NCBI GenBank assembly: GCA_022825505.1
Contig: JAJDWR010000068.1
Location: forward strand, 56,066-120,065
Direction: 5' to 3'
Origin: Gammaproteobacteria bacterium
Lineage (GTDB): Bacteria; Pseudomonadota; Gammaproteobacteria; Steroidobacterales; Rariloculaceae
Length of the DNA stretch: 64,000 nt
Shown here: positions 59,473 to 64,000 of the stretch, piece after piece
Position numbering within the stretch: the stretch's first letter is position 1
Layout of the letters: each line of letters starts with the position of its first letter
The notes under the pieces: generated by a model
The model's input: only the letters and a program-made list of their open reading frames with translations
The model's database searches: none
What the model was told of the DNA's origin: nothing
Program-made: the position numbers and the translations under genes

Positions 59473-59678
59473 GTCATTCACCTGGCAGTCCTGTTTCCGG
59501 AACGCGGCAGAATTCCGGTCTACGGTATGGTTCGTTGATTGGAGCGGACGTGTCCGGGCACACCAGTGCGCATCATAGCCCAATGAGTGATCAAGACCAT
59601 GGCCCAGCCAATCAGATTTGTTATGACCGTTTATTTGGGATCGTTATAACCCGCACATACCGGAACGAGTCAGGTGGA

Positions 59679-61739
59679 TTACAGCAGGTTGGTCAACCCG
59701 CTCGAACGCAGCACGGGCAGTAGATCCCCAAGCCAGGCCGCCGGCCAGGGCACTCTCAGCAGCAAGTGAAACAGGCCGTAGGCGGCCGCCCAGGTCCCGA
59801 GGGCCACGGATAACGTCAGCAACCAGCGCTCCCGCCCTTCCAGTCGCAGGTAACCGATCAGAAAGACCAGCACTGCGGGTAACAGGCCGATGACCAGAGC
59901 GGCGACGAGAACGAAGAGGCACCAGGCAAAGTAACGCAGGGCGCGGCGACGGGTCTCGTGCGGGTCCAGATCGCCGAGGTCCGACCTGGCGTCGAAAACA
60001 TGGGACCCGGCCACCGCACCGGCCGCCGGATCACCGGGCGCGGCAGCCTGCGCGTTGACAAAAGTCCTCCAGGCAAGCTGCCAGCCCGCCAACAACAGGC
60101 CCAGCCAGCCGACGACCTGGGGCACGAGCTTCGCGCCGAAATCCCAGTTCCAGGACCCGATGATCGCGACCGCGAAGAACAGGATCACGGCTGCGTTGAA
60201 TCCGGCCGCGGTGTCGATGCTTTCGGGCTTGAAACCGAGGACCAACCTGGATCTCGCCTGGCGTCTGCGCCGCAGCAGGTCGCTCACCACGGGCTTGAGC
60301 AGGCTGTAGGCCGTGACCAGCAGCACGACGACCACGATCGGCCGCGTCAGCCATTCGGCCCCGTAGCGCTGGAAGGAAATGAACATGTAGCGTTCAAGCA
60401 ACCCGCCCAGAACCAGGCCCAGCAACAGCGGCGGGCGCGGCCAGTCGACCCGCTTCATGACCCATCCGAGCACACCGAATCCCAGCAGGGCGACCAGGTC
60501 GCCCCATTGGCGCGTGGCCTGAAAGGCGCCGATGAATGTGATCGCGAGCACCACGGGGGCGAGGATTCCGGGCCGGATCCGGGCGACGGCGGCGAACTGG
60601 CGGGCGAACACCAGGCAGATCGCGCATCCCAGCACGTTGGCGATCGCCACGGTCCAGACCAGCGTGTAGGTGACGTCGAGCCTTGAGGTCAGCATGTCGG
60701 GGCCGGGCGCCAGGCCATGGATAAGGAAAGCGCCAAGCAGTAACGCCATCGCGGCCGTGGCGGGTACCCCGAACGCGATCGTCGAGACCAGCGCCCCGCC
60801 CTCCTTCGCATTGTTGGAACTCTCCGATGCGATCACGCCGCGAACGTCGCCCCTGCCGAAACTCTCCGCGGCGCCTTTCTCGGTGCGCATGGCGTGCCCG
60901 TAGGAAATCCATGGAATGACCGGCGCACCGATCCCCGGTACGGCTCCGAGCACGCTGCCGATACCCGACCCGCGCAATACGAGAAACAGATTGCGGAACG
61001 TATCCCGGACGCCGGCCAACTGGCCCCAGCCCATGGCCAGATCGCGGCCCCGGCTCAGGCGCTTGCGGGCAATGGCCATGTCGGCGATTTCCGGGAGCGC
61101 AAACAGCCCTAGCGCCAACGGCACCAGCGGGATGCCTTCGAGCAGGTACAGCAAACCGAACGTCCAGCGTTCGATGGCCGTATTGGGCTCCTCCCCTACC
61201 GTGGCGATCATCAGGCCGATACCGGCGGCGGCAAGCCCCTTGAGCGGGTTCCCGCCGCTCAGTACGCCGATCAGCGACAGCCCGAAAATGCAGAACGCGA
61301 GCAGTTCCGGCGAACCGAAACTCAGGATGAAGGGCCGCAGCAGCGGGATGCTGAAGGCGAGAAACAGCGCACCCAGCAAGCCACCCAGCACAGACGCGGA
61401 GAAGGCGGCGCCGAACGCCCTCGCGGCCAGGCCCTGCTTCGCCATGGGGTGGCCGTCGAGAATCGTCGAGGCGGAGCCGACGGTACCGGGCACTCCGAAC
61501 AGCACCGCCGGGATGGTGTCCGACGTGGCGACCACGGCCTGCAGCGCCACCAGAAAGGCGAGCGCGGTGAACGGATCCATGTCGAACGTGAAGGGCAACA
61601 GCAGGGACAGCCCGACGATGCCGCTCAGCCCGGGAATCACGCCCAAAGACAAACCGATGGCGACACCCACCGCCACGATACCGAGTCGCGTCGGGTCAAA
61701 AACGATAAGCAGTGCGCTGAGCGCGGCTTCCAGCATCAC
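59679..61739 (-). CDS. TctA-TctB fusion, tripartite tricarboxylate transporter membrane protein
   Basis: A 686-residue membrane protein. Residues 1 to about 500 are TctA (GLSLGVIPGLSGIVGLSLLLPFTF; AVLFGVPGTVGSAST; GAVPGIGAPVIPWISYGHAM; ESSNNAKEGGALVSTIAFGVP, the conserved TctA landmarks). The last 150 residues (AAVILFFAVAIIGSWNWDFG ... GLLPAVLVFLIGYLRLEGRERWLLTL) are the four-helix TctB. The two are normally separate genes. It would import a carboxylate with Na+ or H+, using the Bug receptor at 54844-55902. It diverges from gspF. Confidence 0.88.
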   Translation of the reverse strand: MMLEAALSALLIVFDPTRLGIVAVGVAIGLSLGVIPGLSGIVGLSLLLPFTFDMDPFTALAFLVALQAVVATSDTIPAVLFGVPGTVGSASTILDGHPMAKQGLAARAFGAAFSASVLGGLLGALFLAFSIPLLRPFILSFGSPELLAFCIFGLSLIGVLSGGNPLKGLAAAGIGLMIATVGEEPNTAIERWTFGLLYLLEGIPLVPLALGLFALPEIADMAIARKRLSRGRDLAMGWGQLAGVRDTFRNLFLVLRGSGIGSVLGAVPGIGAPVIPWISYGHAMRTEKGAAESFGRGDVRGVIASESSNNAKEGGALVSTIAFGVPATAAMALLLGAFLIHGLAPGPDMLTSRLDVTYTLVWTVAIANVLGCAICLVFARQFAAVARIRPGILAPVVLAITFIGAFQATRQWGDLVALLGFGVLGWVMKRVDWPRPPLLLGLVLGGLLERYMFISFQRYGAEWLTRPIVVVVLLVTAYSLLKPVVSDLLRRRRQARSRLVLGFKPESIDTAAGFNAAVILFFAVAIIGSWNWDFGAKLVPQVVGWLGLLLAGWQLAWRTFVNAQAAAPGDPAAGAVAGSHVFDARSDLGDLDPHETRRRALRYFAWCLFVLVAALVIGLLPAVLVFLIGYLRLEGRERWLLTLSVALGTWAAAYGLFHLLLRVPWPAAWLGDLLPVLRSSGLTNLL

Positions 61740-61859
61740 GAATGCATCGGGGGTCGGGACCTTTTATCATAGCCACGTGCACTCGAACGCGCGTATCTCA
61801 TCGAATCGGTCCGGTTCTTCGGCGGCCCGTGGCACGAGTGCGGGAAGTCGGAACTAGCC

Positions 61860-63074
61860 ATGGGAGCCTATCGATACGTCGCCGTTGACCAACGTGGCAA
61901 GGAGCAGAAAGGCATCCTCGAGGGCGATACGCCGCGCCAGATCCGCCAGTACCTGCGCGAACGGTCGCTGCTGCCCGTGCGGGTCACGGAGGTGGAATCC
62001 AGGTCCCCGACGCAGTTCAGGCGCCTATCCCTTGCGCGGCGCGTATCCGCGCTGGACCTGGCTCTGCTGACCCGGCAGCTTGCCACGCTCGTCCGGGCCG
62101 GACTGCCGCTGGAGGAAGCCCTGCTGGCGGTCAGCGAGCAGTCGGAGCGGGCCAGGATCAAGGGCATCCTGCTGGGCGTGCGCGCCAAGGTGCTGGAGGG
62201 GCATACCCTGGCATCGGGTCTCGAAGGCTTTCCAAACGCATTTCCCCATGTGTACCGCGCAACAGTTGCCGCGGGCGAACAAGCCGGCAAGCTGGACTCG
62301 GTGCTCGAGCGGCTGGCCGACTATACCGAATCGCGCCACAGCCTGCGGCAGAAGGTGAGCCACGCACTGATCTATCCGACGGTTCTGACGGGTCTGGCGC
62401 TCACCATCGTCGTGCTCATGCTCGTCTACGTCGTACCCAAGGTGGTGGGCGTCTTCGAGACCACCGGTCAGACACTGCCGATTCTCACGCGCGTGCTGAT
62501 CTGGCTTTCCACCTTCCTTCAGAATTGGTGGTGGCTGGTCCTCGGCTGCATCGCCGCCGGTGCGGTGGCGGTCAACCGGCTTCTGAGCCGCGAGGACAAC
62601 CGCCGCCGTTTCCACCGCTGGTTGCTGGCGCTGCCGGTATTCGGTCGGGTCACCCGCGGCATCAACACCGCACGGTTCACGCGCACGCTGAGCATCCTGA
62701 CGTCGAGCGGGGTACCCGTGCTGGAAGCGCTGAGAATCGGCGGATCGGTGGTGACCAACCTGCCCATGCGCGACGCGGTCGAGGAAGCGACGGTACGGGT
62801 CAGGGAAGGCGGGGCCATAGGGCGCGCGCTGGCCCTGTCGAGACTGTTTCCTCCCATGAGCATCCACCTGATTTCCAGCGGTGAGGCGTCCGGGGAACTG
62901 GACGCGATGCTCGAACGCGCCGCCGGCCACCAGGAAAACGAGATGGACAGCCTGCTGGGGACGATGCTGAGCATCCTGGAGCCGGCGCTCATTATCTTCA
63001 TGGGCCTCATCGTGCTGGCCATCGTCCTGGCGATCCTGTTGCCAATATTTCAGATGAATCAACTAATTACGTGA
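61860..63074 (+). CDS. gspF: Type II secretion inner-membrane platform protein GspF
   Basis: A 404-residue platform protein with two repeated cytoplasmic helical domains and three membrane helices. Signatures include YRYVAVDQRGKEQKGILEGD, LALLTRQLATLVRAGLPLEEAL, TVAAGEQAGKLDSVLERLADY and the second copy TRTLSILTSSGVPVLEALRIGG ... LISSGEASGELDAMLERAA, ending LAILLPIFQMNQLI. It should interact with GspE, but its gene is 8 kb from gspE. Instead of gspG, a nitrile hydratase-type gene follows, overlapping its stop (TGATG at 63072-63076). Confidence 0.95.
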   Translation: MGAYRYVAVDQRGKEQKGILEGDTPRQIRQYLRERSLLPVRVTEVESRSPTQFRRLSLARRVSALDLALLTRQLATLVRAGLPLEEALLAVSEQSERARIKGILLGVRAKVLEGHTLASGLEGFPNAFPHVYRATVAAGEQAGKLDSVLERLADYTESRHSLRQKVSHALIYPTVLTGLALTIVVLMLVYVVPKVVGVFETTGQTLPILTRVLIWLSTFLQNWWWLVLGCIAAGAVAVNRLLSREDNRRRFHRWLLALPVFGRVTRGINTARFTRTLSILTSSGVPVLEALRIGGSVVTNLPMRDAVEEATVRVREGGAIGRALALSRLFPPMSIHLISSGEASGELDAMLERAAGHQENEMDSLLGTMLSILEPALIIFMGLIVLAIVLAILLPIFQMNQLIT

Positions 63075-63400
63075 TGGACTCAAGACGTCATCACGATATG
63101 GGCGGTCTGGACGCGGGTCCCATCGATCAACATGAAGTGGCTGACGAGCCGTGGCACAAGCGCGTCAAGGCGGTGGTGCAGTTACTGGTTCGCAACCCGA
63201 ACTCCCCTATGAACGTGGATGAATTGCGCCGCGGCATCGAGGACCTGCCGCCGGAGGACTACGACCGCCTCGGCTACTACGAACGCTGGACTCGGTCCAC
63301 GACCGCGATCCTCACCGAGAAAGGGGTATTCAGCAAGGCAGAACTTGACGCGGAGATGGCCGAAATCGAGCAGCGATGGCAAAGAGATGGCCCATCGTGA
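63074..63400 (+). CDS. Nitrile hydratase/thiocyanate hydrolase-type beta subunit, N-terminal-domain protein (ScnB-like)
   Basis: A 108-residue protein resembling the helical N-terminal domain of nitrile hydratase beta subunits (HHDMGGLDAGPIDQ; EPWHKRVKAVVQLLV; GYYERWTRSTTAILTEKGVF). In ordinary nitrile hydratase this domain is fused to the SH3-like domain; here it is a separate gene, as in thiocyanate hydrolase (ScnB) and toyocamycin nitrile hydratase. The ATG at 63074 shares bases with the gspF stop. It converts, with its partners, a nitrile or thiocyanate to an amide or carbonyl sulfide; which one is not decidable here. Confidence 0.78.
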   Translation: MDSRRHHDMGGLDAGPIDQHEVADEPWHKRVKAVVQLLVRNPNSPMNVDELRRGIEDLPPEDYDRLGYYERWTRSTTAILTEKGVFSKAELDAEMAEIEQRWQRDGPS

Positions 63401-63684
63401 ATCGCTACCGGGTAGGCGATCCGGTCACGGTTCGGGCACTCTTCCCGTCCGGCCACGCCCGGGCGCCCTTCTACACGCGCGGGCATTCCGGAGAAGTGGT
63501 GCGGGTCACCGGGCCGTTCCGCAATGCGGAAGAACGAGCCTACGGGCGAACCGGCGCCAGAGTGCCCCTGTATCGTGTGCAATTTCGCCAGCGCGACCTG
63601 TGGCCGGATTACGTCGGCAACGGCGGCGACACGCTAGTGGTCGACCTCTACGAACACTGGCTCGAATCGGGAGATCGGCGATGA
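63397..63684 (+). CDS. Nitrile hydratase/thiocyanate hydrolase-type beta subunit, SH3-like-domain protein (ScnA-like)
   Basis: A 95-residue protein equal to the C-terminal SH3-like half of nitrile hydratase beta: YRVGDPVTVRALFP, HARAPFYTRGHSGEVV, PLYRVQFRQRDLWPDY and DTLVVDLYEHWLE. The GTG at 63397 overlaps the previous stop (GTGA); an ATG at 63376 is an alternative. It overlaps the next gene by ATGA, so the three subunits are translationally coupled in the order B, A, C known for thiocyanate hydrolase. Confidence 0.8.
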   Translation: MNRYRVGDPVTVRALFPSGHARAPFYTRGHSGEVVRVTGPFRNAEERAYGRTGARVPLYRVQFRQRDLWPDYVGNGGDTLVVDLYEHWLESGDRR

Positions 63685-64000
63685 GCGGACATCACCCTCA
63701 TCCCGGGCCGCCCGACAGCGAAGACGGGTCCTGGTCTCGCGAGCAACTCATGGCCGCCGCCGTGGAGGCGCTGTTGGTTCGGAAACGGGTGTTCACGCCC
63801 GCTGACGTGGCCGGCGCGCTGGACTACTGGGCGTCCAGAACGCCCGCCGACGGTGCGCGCCTGATTGCCCGCTGCTGGAGCGACAACGCTTTCGCGGCCC
63901 GCGTCATGGACAGCGTCAACGCGGGCGCGGTCGAGCTTGGCCTGGACATCGGCCACACGCGCGTGGTTGCAGTTGCCAATACCCCGAAAATCCACAACGT
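63681..64000 (+). CDS. Nitrile hydratase alpha/thiocyanate hydrolase gamma subunit (3' end outside window)
   Basis: The first 106 residues of the metal-binding subunit. SWSREQLMAAAVEALLVRKRVFT is the usual N-terminal helix region and ARLIARCWSDNAFAARVM matches the alpha-subunit pattern. The window stops at NTPKIHNV, just before the CxLCSC claw that binds Co(III) or Fe(III), so the metal type cannot be read. The ATG at 63681 lies in the ATGA overlap with the previous gene. Confidence 0.82.
   Translation, partial: MSGHHPHPGPPDSEDGSWSREQLMAAAVEALLVRKRVFTPADVAGALDYWASRTPADGARLIARCWSDNAFAARVMDSVNAGAVELGLDIGHTRVVAVANTPKIHN

Noticed and set aside
61860..63074. GspF could instead be a type IV pilus PilC
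   Set aside because: PilC and GspF are close relatives, but gspC and gspD/E of secretion type lie upstream and no pil genes are present.

Overview
The window is about 64 kb of GC-rich DNA from a gammaproteobacterium, probably a free-living or host-associated marine/soil lineage with a large accessory load. The core blocks point there: serS-lolA-ftsK, aat-infA-clpA-clpS, argG, rarA and a GspC-D-E-F type II secretion (T2SS) operon are arranged much as in Pseudomonas-like gammaproteobacteria. TonB-dependent receptors, molybdenum hydroxylases, metal-dependent amidohydrolases and DUF6152 proteins fit an oligotroph that scavenges complex organic compounds. No tRNA, rRNA, CRISPR array, prophage or intact insertion sequence is visible.

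Region 1 (1-16,000) is an accessory catabolic island. It holds two TonB receptors, a MarR regulator, two paralogous beta-propeller proteins, an amidohydrolase, an IorA/IorB-type molybdenum hydroxylase, an NmrA-like Rossmann protein, a metallo-beta-lactamase-fold hydrolase, a class II aldolase/adducin protein, a cupin and a DUF6152 protein. Nearly all the enzymes carry Sec, Tat or lipoprotein signals. Four promoters in the island share a CTTG-N6-CAAG dyad that overlaps the apparent -35 element; one copy lies just upstream of the MarR gene. The simplest reading is a MarR-controlled, largely periplasmic degradation system fed by the TonB receptors.

Region 2 (16,000-34,900) mixes housekeeping and accessory genes: argG, an SCP2 protein, a sulfotransferase with a DUF1214-like partner, a PhoD-type phosphatase, a decayed cytochrome c gene, a receptor with a carboxypeptidase-regulatory domain, a TPR protein, a low-GC DUF6152 gene between two related palindromic repeats, a GT25 glycosyltransferase, a VanX-type dipeptidase divergent from a tiny membrane protein across a perfect 12-bp-arm dyad, a four-gene YtrA-type GntR/ABC/permease/DUF2807 operon with its own operator, an amidohydrolase followed by a gutted sulfatase, and rarA.

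Region 3 (34,900-49,250) is a second molybdenum hydroxylase pair, then serS-lolA-ftsK (minus strand), a FemAB-like GNAT protein with aat and infA (plus strand), an AbgT-type transporter, and clpS-clpA (minus strand). Aat, ClpS and ClpA form the core of the N-degron pathway.

Region 4 (49,250-64,000) is a T2SS operon whose halves are separated: gspC-D-E, then about 8 kb of catabolic and transport genes (alpha/beta hydrolase, Bug-type TctC, Rieske oxygenase, exported SDR, DoxX-like protein, anchored hydratase-like protein, TctA-TctB fusion), then gspF. GspF is translationally coupled to a three-gene nitrile hydratase/thiocyanate hydrolase-type set whose last gene runs off the window.
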